DNA from: Actinomycetota bacterium
GTDB lineage: Bacteria; Actinomycetota; Actinomycetes; Actinomycetales; Dermatophilaceae
Direction: 5' to 3'
Length of the DNA stretch: 64,000 nt
Assembly: GCA_020161845.1 (NCBI GenBank)
Contig: JAIUNK010000016.1
Span: 29,957 to 93,956 of the forward strand
Below the pieces are notes generated by a model that ran no database searches, was not told the origin of the DNA, and worked only from the letters and a program-made list of their open reading frames with translations. Shown in pieces: positions 51,417 to 63,899 of the stretch (positions within the stretch are counted from its first letter, which is position 1; each line of letters begins with the position of its first letter). A program made the position numbers and the translations under genes.

Positions 51417-51677
51417 ATGCTGCGCACCGTTCGCCAGGCCCGCCAGGACCGGTCCTCCAAGTCCCCGCTGGAGAAGGCGCAGGACACCCGGCGGGCCGGC
51501 CTAGTTTTCCTTGTCTGCGCGCTGGCGCTGGGGTTGGCCACGCTGATCGGCTACGTCGCGAACGGGATGGCGGCCAGCACGATGTCGACCTTGCCCACGG
51601 CATTGACGTTCCTCGTGATCGGGGCGGCGATGTACTCCACGGGGCGTCGCGAGCTGACCCGGCTCGGCAACCGCTGA
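51417..51677 (+). CDS. Small two-helix membrane protein, YiaA/B-like size
   Basis: The 86-aa protein has a basic N-terminal third, two hydrophobic helices (about residues 28-48 and 59-76) and a short polar tail. No catalytic motif is visible and its family is not certain. ATG 51417 is preceded by CCAGGAG at good spacing. It converges on the methyltransferase gene with a 21-nt gap. Confidence 0.7.
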   Translation: MLRTVRQARQDRSSKSPLEKAQDTRRAGLVFLVCALALGLATLIGYVANGMAASTMSTLPTALTFLVIGAAMYSTGRRELTRLGNR

Positions 51678-51698
51678 CCGACCGTGGCGGCGGCCGGG

Positions 51699-52385
51699 TC
51701 AGGACGGGGTGGCTAGCCCGGCGAGGAACGGCCACTCGGGCAGCAGCCGCATCGACCAGGGCGCCTCGACCGGAATCGTCTCGAGACCGACGAACCCCGC
51801 CGCGGCGAGGGCGGCCGGGATGTCCCGGTCGTAGTGACAGCCCGCGGCATGCCGCACCGCCAGCGGGGTGAGCGCCGCCTGGACCAGGCGTTTGGGTCCG
51901 GAACTGCGGCTGTGTTCGGCGTAGGCCAGCACGCCGCCGGGTCGCAGCACCCGACGTACCTCCCGCAGCGTCGCGGCCACGTCCGCGACCGAGCACAACA
52001 CGAGGGTGGCGACCACGGCGTCCACCGACGCGTCGGCGTGCGGCAGTCGCTCGGCGCGACCGGCCACGACGTGCACCGCCTGGCCGGCCGTGCAGGCCAG
52101 CGCCACCCGGTGGCTGAGCAGGGCCCGCATGCTGGGCAGTGGCTCGACGAGGTCGACCCGCTCGATCCCGGCGGCGGCCAGGTAATGCGGCACGTTCGCG
52201 CCCGTCCCGGCCCCGATCTCCAGCACATGCCCGCGCAGGCCGCCGATCAGGCGGCGGCGCAGCGCCCCCAGGAAGGCCCGCTCGGCGGCGGCGAACTGGT
52301 CGTCGTAGCGCGCGGCGAACCGGCGGCTGTTGTCGTCGTCGACGATCGGTTCGTACGCCGTGGCGCCGGGGCTGGTGTTGCTCAC
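51699..52385 (-). CDS. Class I SAM-dependent methyltransferase
   Basis: The 228-aa protein has motif I VLEIGAGTGANVPHY, an acidic motif II region (VDLVEPLPSM), motif III ATLVLCSVAD and the post-motif VRRVLRPGGVLAYAEH. The fold is methyltransferase type 11. The C terminus resembles methyltransferase-like 7/phospholipid or small-molecule enzymes, but the substrate cannot be given. The GTG start has GAGG shortly upstream. It is divergent from pirin, with a 241-nt gap. Confidence 0.83.
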   Translation of the reverse strand: MSNTSPGATAYEPIVDDDNSRRFAARYDDQFAAAERAFLGALRRRLIGGLRGHVLEIGAGTGANVPHYLAAAGIERVDLVEPLPSMRALLSHRVALACTAGQAVHVVAGRAERLPHADASVDAVVATLVLCSVADVAATLREVRRVLRPGGVLAYAEHSRSSGPKRLVQAALTPLAVRHAAGCHYDRDIPAALAAAGFVGLETIPVEAPWSMRLLPEWPFLAGLATPS

Positions 52386-52518
52386 GCGCCTCAGCCTCGC
52401 GGTCGGCGCAGCCCCCAGGAATCGGGGAGCACCCTGAGCGCTCCCTGGCCGACACCGGTTGTCCGCGTCTTGTCCCGCTTCGATCCGGGCCCGATGGGCA
52501 GCGGGCGGGCCTGTGGAA

Positions 52519-52536
52519 TAGTTGAACGCTCAACTA
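52519..52536. promoter_or_regulatory. 18-bp palindrome upstream of the pirin gene
   Basis: TAGTTGAACGCTCAACTA has perfect 7-nt arms and a 4-nt centre, 90 nt before the pirin start. The TTGAACG-TCAA core looks like a MarR- or related-family operator. No regulator gene is adjacent. Confidence 0.5.
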
Positions 52537-52626
52537 CGTTGGACCGCCTGTACGCCGTCCGCGCTGGACCCATCCGGCCCCGCGGGACGTCGTACCAGCA
52601 GCTTCCAACCCGATGAGGTGAGCGAT

Positions 52627-53592
52627 ATGCCAGCGGTGACCGTCCCCGATGTCACGATCCTGCCGCGCCTGACCGCGCCCCGGCCCGACGCCCGGCCACG
52701 GCCGGTGCGGTCGGTGACGACCGCGCCGAGCGGCCTTGAGGGCGAGGGCTTCCCGGTCCGCCGGGCGTTTGCCGGTGTGGACCTCGCCGACCTCGACCCG
52801 TTCATCCACATGGACCAGATGGGCGAGGTGGAGTATGCGCCGGGGGAGCCGAAGGGCACCCCCTGGCACCCGCACCGCGGCTTCGAGACCGTGACCTACA
52901 TCATCGACGGCACCTTCATCCACCGGGACTCCCACGGCGGCGGCGGCACGATCACCGACGGCGACACCCAGTGGATGACCGCCGGCTCGGGCCTGCTGCA
53001 CATCGAGACCCCGCCGGAGTCGCTGGTGCTCAGCGGCGGGCTGTTCCACGGCGCGCAGCTGTGGGTCAACCTGCCCGCGGCGCTGAAGATGAGCCCGCCG
53101 CGTTACCAGGACATCCGCTCGGGGCAGGTGTCGCTGCTGACGTCCGCGGACGGCGCGGCGCTGGTCCGGGTGATCGCCGGTGAGCTCGACGGCCACCCCG
53201 GCCCGGGCGTCACGCACACCCCGATCGCCCTCGTGCACGCCTCGCTCCCGGCGGGCACCCGACTCGATCTGCCCTGGCGCGCCGACTTCAACGCGCTGGT
53301 CTACGTGCTGGCCGGGCGCGGCACGGTCGGCGCGCAGGGGCGCCCGGTCCGGGCCGGGCAGCTCGCGGTGTTCGGGGCGGGCGACGTCGTCACGGCGACC
53401 GCCGACGCCGGCCAGGAATCCCGCAGCCCCGAGCTGGAACTGCTGATCCTCGGCGGGGCGCCGATCCGTGAACCCGTCGCGGCGTACGGTCCGTTCGTCA
53501 TGAACACCCGCGCCGAGCTGGTGCAGGCGTTCGAGGACTTCCAGGCCGGTCGGCTCGGCACGGTCCCGAGCAGCCCCGTCGTCGCCTCATGA
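52627..53592 (+). CDS. Pirin family protein
   Basis: The 321-aa bicupin has the pirin signature in order: FAGVDLADLDPFIHMDQMG, WHPHRGFETVTYIIDG with two metal His residues, DGDTQWMTAGSGLLHIE with the remaining ligand region, and GGLFHGAQLWVNLP. Bacterial pirins act as quercetin dioxygenases or redox-linked regulators; which applies is unknown. ATG 52627 follows GAGGTGAGCG. The upstream palindrome suggests regulation by an electrophile- or redox-responsive repressor. It overlaps the mscS 3' end by 6 nt. Confidence 0.9.
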   Translation: MPAVTVPDVTILPRLTAPRPDARPRPVRSVTTAPSGLEGEGFPVRRAFAGVDLADLDPFIHMDQMGEVEYAPGEPKGTPWHPHRGFETVTYIIDGTFIHRDSHGGGGTITDGDTQWMTAGSGLLHIETPPESLVLSGGLFHGAQLWVNLPAALKMSPPRYQDIRSGQVSLLTSADGAALVRVIAGELDGHPGPGVTHTPIALVHASLPAGTRLDLPWRADFNALVYVLAGRGTVGAQGRPVRAGQLAVFGAGDVVTATADAGQESRSPELELLILGGAPIREPVAAYGPFVMNTRAELVQAFEDFQAGRLGTVPSSPVVAS

Positions 53593-54420
53593 GGCCGGCC
53601 GGTCGTCCCCGGGCTTCGAATCCGTGGACGGCGGGAACCACAGGGTGCGCTGGGGAAACGGTATGACGATGCCGGCCCGGTCCAAGGCCCTCTTCACGGC
53701 AAGCGCCACCTCGTGCCGGGCCTCCCACAGGTCGCGCTGCGTCGTCGAGTGCCAATAGCGCACCGAGAAGACGATCGCGGAATCGGCGAACTCGCTGACC
53801 CAGACCTCCGGCGGCGGAGGCGCAATAACGGCGGGAGCCTGCCGCACGGCGCGTTCCAGCACCTGCGTGGCGAGGCCGAGATCGGTGTCGTAGGCCACAC
53901 CGACGGCGATGGTCGTACGCCGTAAGGGGGTCCTCGTGTGGTTGACGATCGGGTCGGCGAGCACCTTGGCGTTGGGCAACACGACGTCGAGTCCATCGAA
54001 GGTGTGCAGCCGGGTCGCTCGGAGGTCGACGTCCCGCACGGTCCCCTCAAAGCCCTGGGACTCGATCTGATCCCCGATCCGGAAGGGCCGCCGCACTTGG
54101 ATCATCAGTCCGGCCAGCAGATTGGCGAGGATGTCTTGCGCGGCAAACGCGACGGCGATACCGCCGACGCCCAGCGCACCGAGAGCGGGACCGATCTGGA
54201 CTCCGGCGGTCTCCAGCACCGTGAAAGCGAGCACCAGGAACACGACGAGGCTGGCCAGGCGGCCCAGCTGCCGACCGCGGTGCCGGTCGTTGTCGCCGCG
54301 GTCGATGACCCGGACCAACAAGGCCCGCACCACGGCGGCGACAGCGAGCGCCAGCGCCAAACCGCCCGCCAGGATCAGCCAGCGGGGGACGTCGATTCCA
54401 AGATCGAGGGCGGCCGGCAC
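53587..54420 (-). CDS. Small-conductance mechanosensitive channel, MscS family
   Basis: The 277-aa protein has three hydrophobic segments (about residues 10-30, 48-68, 75-105). The third is the Gly/Ala-rich pore helix (ALGALGVGGIAVAFAAQDILANLLAGLMI), followed by the beta domain (FRIGDQIESQGFEGTVRDVDLRATRL) and the C-terminal alpha/beta domain. It would release solutes under hypo-osmotic stress. The start GTG 54420 was chosen because TACGGT lies exactly 6 nt upstream; the frame extends further but through repetitive sequence. Confidence 0.88.
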   Translation of the reverse strand: MPAALDLGIDVPRWLILAGGLALALAVAAVVRALLVRVIDRGDNDRHRGRQLGRLASLVVFLVLAFTVLETAGVQIGPALGALGVGGIAVAFAAQDILANLLAGLMIQVRRPFRIGDQIESQGFEGTVRDVDLRATRLHTFDGLDVVLPNAKVLADPIVNHTRTPLRRTTIAVGVAYDTDLGLATQVLERAVRQAPAVIAPPPPEVWVSEFADSAIVFSVRYWHSTTQRDLWEARHEVALAVKRALDRAGIVIPFPQRTLWFPPSTDSKPGDDRPAS

Positions 54421-54484
54421 GGTGCCACCGTACGACCCCTGCCGACCGGCGCGCGACCGACGGTCCGGGATGGAGGTCGCGGTC

Positions 54485-54550
54485 CCGCCGAGTTCCGCGG
54501 ACCAACCCGCCGAGTTCCGCGGACCAACCCGCCGGGTTCCGCCGACCAAC
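54485..54550. repeat. Three 22-bp tandem repeats
   Basis: Two identical 22-bp units (54485-54506, 54507-54528) beginning CCGCCGAGTTCCGC and a third with three changes (54529-54550) lie between the adenosine deaminase stop and the mscS promoter. A fourth copy begins but decays. Confidence 0.85.
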
Positions 54551-54557
54551 CCGCCGG

Positions 54558-55670
54558 TCAGGCCGCGCTGGACGTGCGGGCGGCGGCGTAGGCGGGCCGG
54601 ATCACGTCCTGGATCAGCCGAGCTTTCGCGGCCGGATCCCAGAAGGCGGCAGCGGCCGCGTCGACGGTGAACCGCTCCACGTCGGCCAGGCCGAAGCCGA
54701 ACGCCGCGCACACGGCCGCCAGCTCATCGGTCGCGGTGGTGCGGCTCTGCAACCGGTTGTCGCAGTTGACCGTGACCACGAAGCCGAGCGCCGCCAACTG
54801 GCCGAACGGGTGCTCGGCGATCGAGCCGCAGACCCCCGTCTGCACATTCGAGGTCGGGCACACTTCGAGCGGAATCCGCTGGTCCCGGACGTACGCCGCG
54901 AGTTCGCCCAGGCCGGACGCGGTTCGCCGCCGCGACCCGTCCGACCAGCTCAGGTCGGCGATATCCGCGACGATCCGCACGCCGTGTCCGAGCCGCTCGG
55001 CCCCGCAGACCATCAGGGCCTGCCGGATCGACTCAGGGCCGGCGGCCTCGCCCGCGTGCGCCGTACAGTGCCCGCCGCCCGCCCGGACCAGGTCGAATGC
55101 CGCGGCATGGGCCACCGCGGGGTAGCCGTCCTCGGGCCCGGCGATGTCGAATCCCGCCACCCCCGCGTCGGCGTACCGCAGCACCAGCTCCGCGACCGCC
55201 GTCGTCGGCGGCGTGTGCCGCATCCCGCACAGGATCTGCCGCGCCACCACGGGCGTGCCCGCCTCGGCCGCCGCCCGCATCCCGGCCGCCAGGCCGTCGG
55301 TGACGGCCTCGACCGCCTCGGCCATCGCCATCCCGCCCGCGACGTGCAGTTCCGGGGCCCATCGGGCCTCGCCGTAGACCACGCCGTCGGCGGCCAGGTC
55401 CAGCACATACTCGCGGGCCACCCGCGCCAGCGCCTCCGGCCGCTGCAACACCGCGACGGTGTGCGCGAACGTCTCCAGGTAGCGCGGCAGCGACCCGGAG
55501 TTCGCCGCGGCGAAGAACCAGTCGGCCAGGGACTCGGGGGTCTCGGCGGGCACGGGTCGGCCGATCTCGTCGGCCAGGTCCAGGAGGGTCGCGGGTCGCA
55601 GCGCCCCGTCGAGGTGGTCGTGCAGCGACACCTTCGGCAGGGCGCGCAGGTCGTCGCGGGTCAGGGCCAT
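54558..55670 (-). CDS. add: Adenosine deaminase
   Basis: Deaminates adenosine or deoxyadenosine to inosine forms in purine salvage. The 370-aa protein has the metal His pair in SLHDHLDGALRP (His17, His19), the catalytic HAGEAAGPES, ERLGHGVRI, CPTSNVQTG and NCDNRLQS, with the Asp ligand. ATG 55670 follows AAAGGACCG. It is divergent from a sodium:solute symporter across a 191-nt gap, which may mean the symporter imports a nucleoside-related compound; this is inference. Related aminodeoxyfutalosine deaminases share most motifs. Confidence 0.9.
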   Translation of the reverse strand: MALTRDDLRALPKVSLHDHLDGALRPATLLDLADEIGRPVPAETPESLADWFFAAANSGSLPRYLETFAHTVAVLQRPEALARVAREYVLDLAADGVVYGEARWAPELHVAGGMAMAEAVEAVTDGLAAGMRAAAEAGTPVVARQILCGMRHTPPTTAVAELVLRYADAGVAGFDIAGPEDGYPAVAHAAAFDLVRAGGGHCTAHAGEAAGPESIRQALMVCGAERLGHGVRIVADIADLSWSDGSRRRTASGLGELAAYVRDQRIPLEVCPTSNVQTGVCGSIAEHPFGQLAALGFVVTVNCDNRLQSRTTATDELAAVCAAFGFGLADVERFTVDAAAAAFWDPAAKARLIQDVIRPAYAAARTSSAA

Positions 55671-55861
55671 CGAACGGTCCTTTGCTAGCAGAGGCGGAGC
55701 GGAGACGACGGGGTCGGAGTGGGGTCCGACCGCCGGGCCGTTCTCTTCCCATCGGCCGCCAGGGCCTCGCCGTGCAGCCGTTCGCGCGCCCCGCGTGCGC
55801 GCCGCGCCCATCCTCGCCAGGATGGGTGCGTCCGACCGGCGGTGCCGCTTCCTCAGGGGTG

Positions 55862-57310
55862 ATGTCTGTGAACACGATCGTCGTCATCATGGCCGTATAC
55901 CTCGCGGGCATGATCGGCATCGGGCTCTACGCCCGCAGCCGAATCTCCAACACCGAGGACTATCACCTCGCCGGGCGTCGCCTGGGCGTCCTGATGACGG
56001 CGGGCACCCTGGCGGCAACGGAAATCGGCGGCGGCAGCTCGGTCGGGGTGGCCTCGAAGGCGTACGGCAGTTGGGGGCTGTCCGCCGGCTGGTACGTCGT
56101 GTGCGCGGGCATCGGGATCTTGCTCGTCTCGTTCGTGGCTCCGGCGCTGCGGCGGTCGATGGCGACGACGGTGCCGGAGGTGATCGGGCGGCGGTACGGC
56201 GTGCCGAGCCAGGTCATCACCGCTCTGCTCGGCGCGGTGGCCCTGGTGGCGCTGGCCGCCGTGCAGATCACGGCCACCGCGACGATCGTCGCCACGCTCG
56301 GCGGGGTCGAGATGCGCACCGCGATCATCGCCTCGGGCGTGGCCGTGGTGTTCTACACCTGGCTGGGTGGCATGTGGTCGGTGACCCTGACGGACTTCGT
56401 GCAGTTCTTCCTCATCGTCTTCGGGTTCGCGATCGCCGCGCCCTTCGCGATCAGCGCCGCCGGCGGTTGGGGTTCCGTCGTCGACCGGTTGCCGCCGGGC
56501 CAGCTGGGCTTCACCAAGATCGGCTGGCCGACGATCATCAGCCTGATCGTGCTCTACTTCATGACGTTCTCGACTGGTCAGGAGGCCGTGCAGCGCTACT
56601 ACTCGGCCAAGTCGCCGCGGGTGGCGGTGTGGGGATCCGTGCTGTGCGGCCTGCTGATGGCGGCGTACGCGTTCATCCCGGCGCTGCTGGGACTCGTGGC
56701 GCGGGCCCAGTTCCCCGGCATCCCGGAGAACAACGCGCTGGCCACCGTCGCCGTCGAGTTGCTCAACCCGGTGCTGGCCGGTCTGCTGCTGAGCGCCGTG
56801 ATCTCGGCGACGCTGTCCAGCGCATCGGGCGACCTCTTGGGCGCCGCGACCATCTATGTCAAGGATCTGCACCCGCGGATGGCAAAGACCGCACTCTCCG
56901 ACGCCGCCGAACTCACGCTCAGCCGCCTCCTGGTGCTCGCCGTCGGCGTCGTGGCCATCGTGATCGCGTTGGCCAGTGGGCAGATCATCCCCCTGCTGGT
57001 GTTCGCCTTCACGGTCCGTTCCGCCGGGCCGTTCGCGGCGTTCATCTTCGGTCTGTTGTGGCGGCGCACCAGCCGCCTGGCGGGGCTGGCCTCGATCATC
57101 GTCGGCACCGTCGTCGGGCTCTGGTGGAAGATTGCGGACCCGGCGGTGCCCGTGGTCAAGAGCATCGACGCCATCATTCCTGCGTCGCTGGCCGGCGTCG
57201 CGGTGTTCCTGGCCATCCATCTGATCGATCGGAGCCGCGGTCGCCTCGTCGGGGACTCCGCCGGACCCCACGCGACGACGGCGCACCAGGCGGTGCAGCA
57301 GACGCCCTGA
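55862..57310 (+). CDS. Sodium:solute symporter (SSS family)
   Basis: The 482-aa protein has 13 predicted membrane segments. Signatures are DYHLAGRRLGVLMTAGTLAATEIGGGSSVG, GMWSVTLTDFVQFF and the conserved loop STGQEAVQRYYSAKSPR, which match the Na+-coupled solute symporters such as PutP and nucleoside/urea relatives. The substrate is unknown. ATG 55862 follows CAGGGGTG. It shares a divergent promoter region with adenosine deaminase. The soluble C-terminal tail is short and polar. Confidence 0.88.
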   Translation: MSVNTIVVIMAVYLAGMIGIGLYARSRISNTEDYHLAGRRLGVLMTAGTLAATEIGGGSSVGVASKAYGSWGLSAGWYVVCAGIGILLVSFVAPALRRSMATTVPEVIGRRYGVPSQVITALLGAVALVALAAVQITATATIVATLGGVEMRTAIIASGVAVVFYTWLGGMWSVTLTDFVQFFLIVFGFAIAAPFAISAAGGWGSVVDRLPPGQLGFTKIGWPTIISLIVLYFMTFSTGQEAVQRYYSAKSPRVAVWGSVLCGLLMAAYAFIPALLGLVARAQFPGIPENNALATVAVELLNPVLAGLLLSAVISATLSSASGDLLGAATIYVKDLHPRMAKTALSDAAELTLSRLLVLAVGVVAIVIALASGQIIPLLVFAFTVRSAGPFAAFIFGLLWRRTSRLAGLASIIVGTVVGLWWKIADPAVPVVKSIDAIIPASLAGVAVFLAIHLIDRSRGRLVGDSAGPHATTAHQAVQQTP

Positions 57311-57379
57311 CCATCGAGGCCGCGCCTGGGCGGGCGAGCGTGCGCCGCGCCGCGGACCCGTTGCATCTCGGGTGATTAG

Positions 57380-60211
<2,832 letters not shown>

Positions 60212-60281
60212 GGACGGGTTCGGCCGACACCTGGCTGCGACGCAGCGCCGGAGGTCTTAGCAGCTCAACACGGCTGGCCGC

Positions 60282-60311
60282 TTGAAGAACCGTACGTTAT
60301 CACGTACGGTT
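60282..60311. promoter_or_regulatory. Promoter and operator of the YefM-Txe pair
   Basis: AACCGTACG (60288-60296) and its complement CGTACGGTT (60303-60311) are perfect 9-nt arms. Each contains CGTACG, and the two centres are exactly 12 bp apart, as described for YefM-YoeB operators. TTGAAG (60282-60287) and TACGGT (60305-60310) form a 17-nt-spaced promoter, so the operator lies across it. Confidence 0.7.
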
Positions 60312-60330
60312 GGGTGCGGAGGTGCGTGCG

Positions 60331-60573
60331 ATGTCTGCAGTGAGCGCAACGACCGCGCGGGCGAACTTGTACCGGCTCATCGATCAGGTCAACGAGGAAT
60401 CCGAGCCGCTGACGATCACCGGTCAGCGAGGCAATGCCGTGTTGGTCGGCGAGGACGACTGGCACGCCATCCAGGAGACGCTGTTCCTGGCTTCGGTGCC
60501 AGGACTTACCGCGTCGATCCGGCTAGCACGGTCCGAGGGTATCGAGGCCGGGGCCACCGAGCTCGACTGGTGA
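60331..60573 (+). CDS. YefM/Phd-type antitoxin
   Basis: The 80-aa protein starts SAVSATTARANLYRLIDQVNEE and continues PLTITGQRGNAVLVGEDDWHAIQETLFL, the Phd/YefM fold that binds DNA and neutralises RelE-type toxins through its C terminus (SIRLARSEGIEAG). ATG 60331 follows GGAGGTGCG. The toxin gene overlaps its stop by 4 nt, so the pair is translationally coupled and probably self-regulated through the upstream operator. Confidence 0.9.
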   Translation: MSAVSATTARANLYRLIDQVNEESEPLTITGQRGNAVLVGEDDWHAIQETLFLASVPGLTASIRLARSEGIEAGATELDW

Positions 60574-60836
60574 GGCCCTGGACGCTGGTCTTCTCCCGGC
60601 AAGCGCAGAAGGACGCGCGCAGACTCGCCGCTTCGGGGTGCAAACCCAAGACCCAACGGCTACTCGACCTCATCGCCGAGGATCCCTTCGCCACGCCGCC
60701 TCGCTTCGAGAAGCTGATCGGTGACCTGGCCGGGTGCTACTCGCGGCGCATCAACATCCAGCACCGCCTGGTGTATGAGGTCCTCCCGCAGGAGCATGTC
60801 GTTCACGTGCTTCGGATGTGGACTCACTATGAGTAG
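60570..60836 (+). CDS. Txe/YoeB-type mRNA interferase toxin
   Basis: The 88-aa RelE-superfamily protein has WTLVFSRQAQKDARRLAASG at the start, the substrate segment FEKLIGDLAGCYSRRINIQHRLVYEVL, and ends RMWTHYE with the catalytic His and Tyr of the Txe/YoeB group. It would cleave ribosome-bound mRNA when unbound from its antitoxin. GTG 60570 overlaps the antitoxin stop (GTGA). Confidence 0.9.
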   Translation: MRPWTLVFSRQAQKDARRLAASGCKPKTQRLLDLIAEDPFATPPRFEKLIGDLAGCYSRRINIQHRLVYEVLPQEHVVHVLRMWTHYE

Positions 60837-60844
60837 TCGGGCGG

Positions 60845-62191
60845 TCAGAGGCCGGTGCGGACGTCGTAGCGCCAGAACGCCGGCACCCGCGCGACCGCGA
60901 TCGGCATCAGGGCGATGACCAGGAGGCCGCCGGCGATCGTGACCGGGGCCGCACCGAGCTTGTCGGCGGCGCCACCGTGCAGCACGTCGGCGATCCGCGG
61001 ACCGCCCGCCACGACCACGGTGAACACGCCCTGGAGCCGTCCGCGGACCTCATCGGCGGCCGCGCCCTGCAGCATCGCCTGCCGGAATGCCGCGGAGAAC
61101 ATGTCCGCCGCGCCGGCCGCTGCCAGGCAGGCGACGGCCGGGACCAGCCAGGGCGTGGGGCGACCGCCCGCGACGGCGACCGCGACGCCGAACGCCGCGA
61201 TGCCGGCGCCCCAGGCGCAGATCAGCAGGACCACGGCCCGGCCCTGGCGGGTGACCCGGGACACCCAGCCGGACAGGGTGCCGCCGACGACGGCACCGAT
61301 CGGGATGGCGGCGAACAGCAGGGCGAAGGCCGTCCCCCCTTGGGTCGGCCCCCCGAACGCAACCTGCGCGATCTCGGGGAATAGGGCCCGCGGCATGCCG
61401 AACACCATCGCGATGATGTCCACCACGAAGGACATCAACAGGATGGGTTGGCCTCGCAGGTAGACGAATCCGTCGAGGACGGAGCGAAATCCGGGGGTAC
61501 GTCGTGTGGGCGCGGCCTCGGCCGCCTCAAGGGGCGCGGCCCCGGCCGGGGCGGCGGACGAGTCGCCGACCGGGTCGGCGGGTGCGCTCGCGCGGGCCAG
61601 CCGCGGCAACAGCCAGACGGCCCGGAAGGTCGCGAGCAGCGACAGCGCGTCCAACAGGTACAGCCAGGAATAGCCCAGCACCGGAATCAGGGCCCCGCCG
61701 ACCAGGGGCCCGGCGATGCCGCCGGCCATCATCACCGTGAAGCTGAGCGAGTTCGCCGCCGGCAGCAGGTCGACCGGCAGGATCAGCGGCAGCACCGCGC
61801 TGCGGGTCGGCTGGTTCACCGCGAAGAACGCCTGCTGAATCGAGAACAGCCCCAACAGGATCCACACGTTACTCAGCGCCAGCGCGGCTTGCGCCCAGAA
61901 GCCGACGGCCGTCGCGATCAGGCCCACCGTCGTGATGAGCAGGAGCGTGCGCCGATCCAGGTGGTCGGCCAGCGCCCCGCCGTACAGCCCGAACACGACC
62001 AGCGGCACGAGCCCGAACAGCCCGGTCAGGCCGACGTACCCCGAGGACCCCGTGATCGCGTAGATCTGCGCCGGCACCGCCACCACCGTGAGCTGCGCCC
62101 CGATGACCGTGATGATGTTGGCCGTCCAGAGCCTCCGGAAGTGGTCGTTGCGGAGGGGTCGGATGTCCGCGAAGACGCTGCGCAAGTCCAC
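60845..62191 (-). CDS. MFS exporter, DHA3/EntS-like
   Basis: The 448-aa protein has 12 membrane segments, with FRRLWTANIITVIGAQLTVVAVPAQIYAITGSS near the start, the loop GALADHLDRRTLLL, and a cytosolic mid-loop rich in Ala/Pro. This is the DHA3 (enterobactin/bacteriocin exporter-like) pattern. The GTG start lies about 11 nt after AAGGAGG, and the substrate is unknown. It diverges from the large PLP-dependent enzyme and ends next to the Txe gene. Confidence 0.85.
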   Translation of the reverse strand: MDLRSVFADIRPLRNDHFRRLWTANIITVIGAQLTVVAVPAQIYAITGSSGYVGLTGLFGLVPLVVFGLYGGALADHLDRRTLLLITTVGLIATAVGFWAQAALALSNVWILLGLFSIQQAFFAVNQPTRSAVLPLILPVDLLPAANSLSFTVMMAGGIAGPLVGGALIPVLGYSWLYLLDALSLLATFRAVWLLPRLARASAPADPVGDSSAAPAGAAPLEAAEAAPTRRTPGFRSVLDGFVYLRGQPILLMSFVVDIIAMVFGMPRALFPEIAQVAFGGPTQGGTAFALLFAAIPIGAVVGGTLSGWVSRVTRQGRAVVLLICAWGAGIAAFGVAVAVAGGRPTPWLVPAVACLAAAGAADMFSAAFRQAMLQGAAADEVRGRLQGVFTVVVAGGPRIADVLHGGAADKLGAAPVTIAGGLLVIALMPIAVARVPAFWRYDVRTGL

Positions 62192-62311
62192 GCCGGGGTG
62201 ATCCTCCTTACGGAACCTTCAGGCAGAGTCTGGTGACAAGACGGGATACTTTGGGGAAAGATGGAACGTAGCACGCCGTACCCGGCGGCCCGTCGCAGCC
62301 AGGAGAAAACG

Positions 62312-63844
<1,533 letters not shown>

Positions 63845-63882
63845 GCTGCACGCCCGGCTGGTCCGGGGGCCCCATGACACTT

Positions 63883-63899
63883 CCTGAGTCAACCTCAGG
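63883..63899. terminator. Hairpin at the end of the transposase-like frame
   Basis: CCTGAG-TCAAC-CTCAGG forms a perfect 6-bp stem with a 5-nt loop. It overlaps the stop codon of the leftward frame at the right edge and could be a terminator or part of an insertion-sequence end. Confidence 0.4.
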
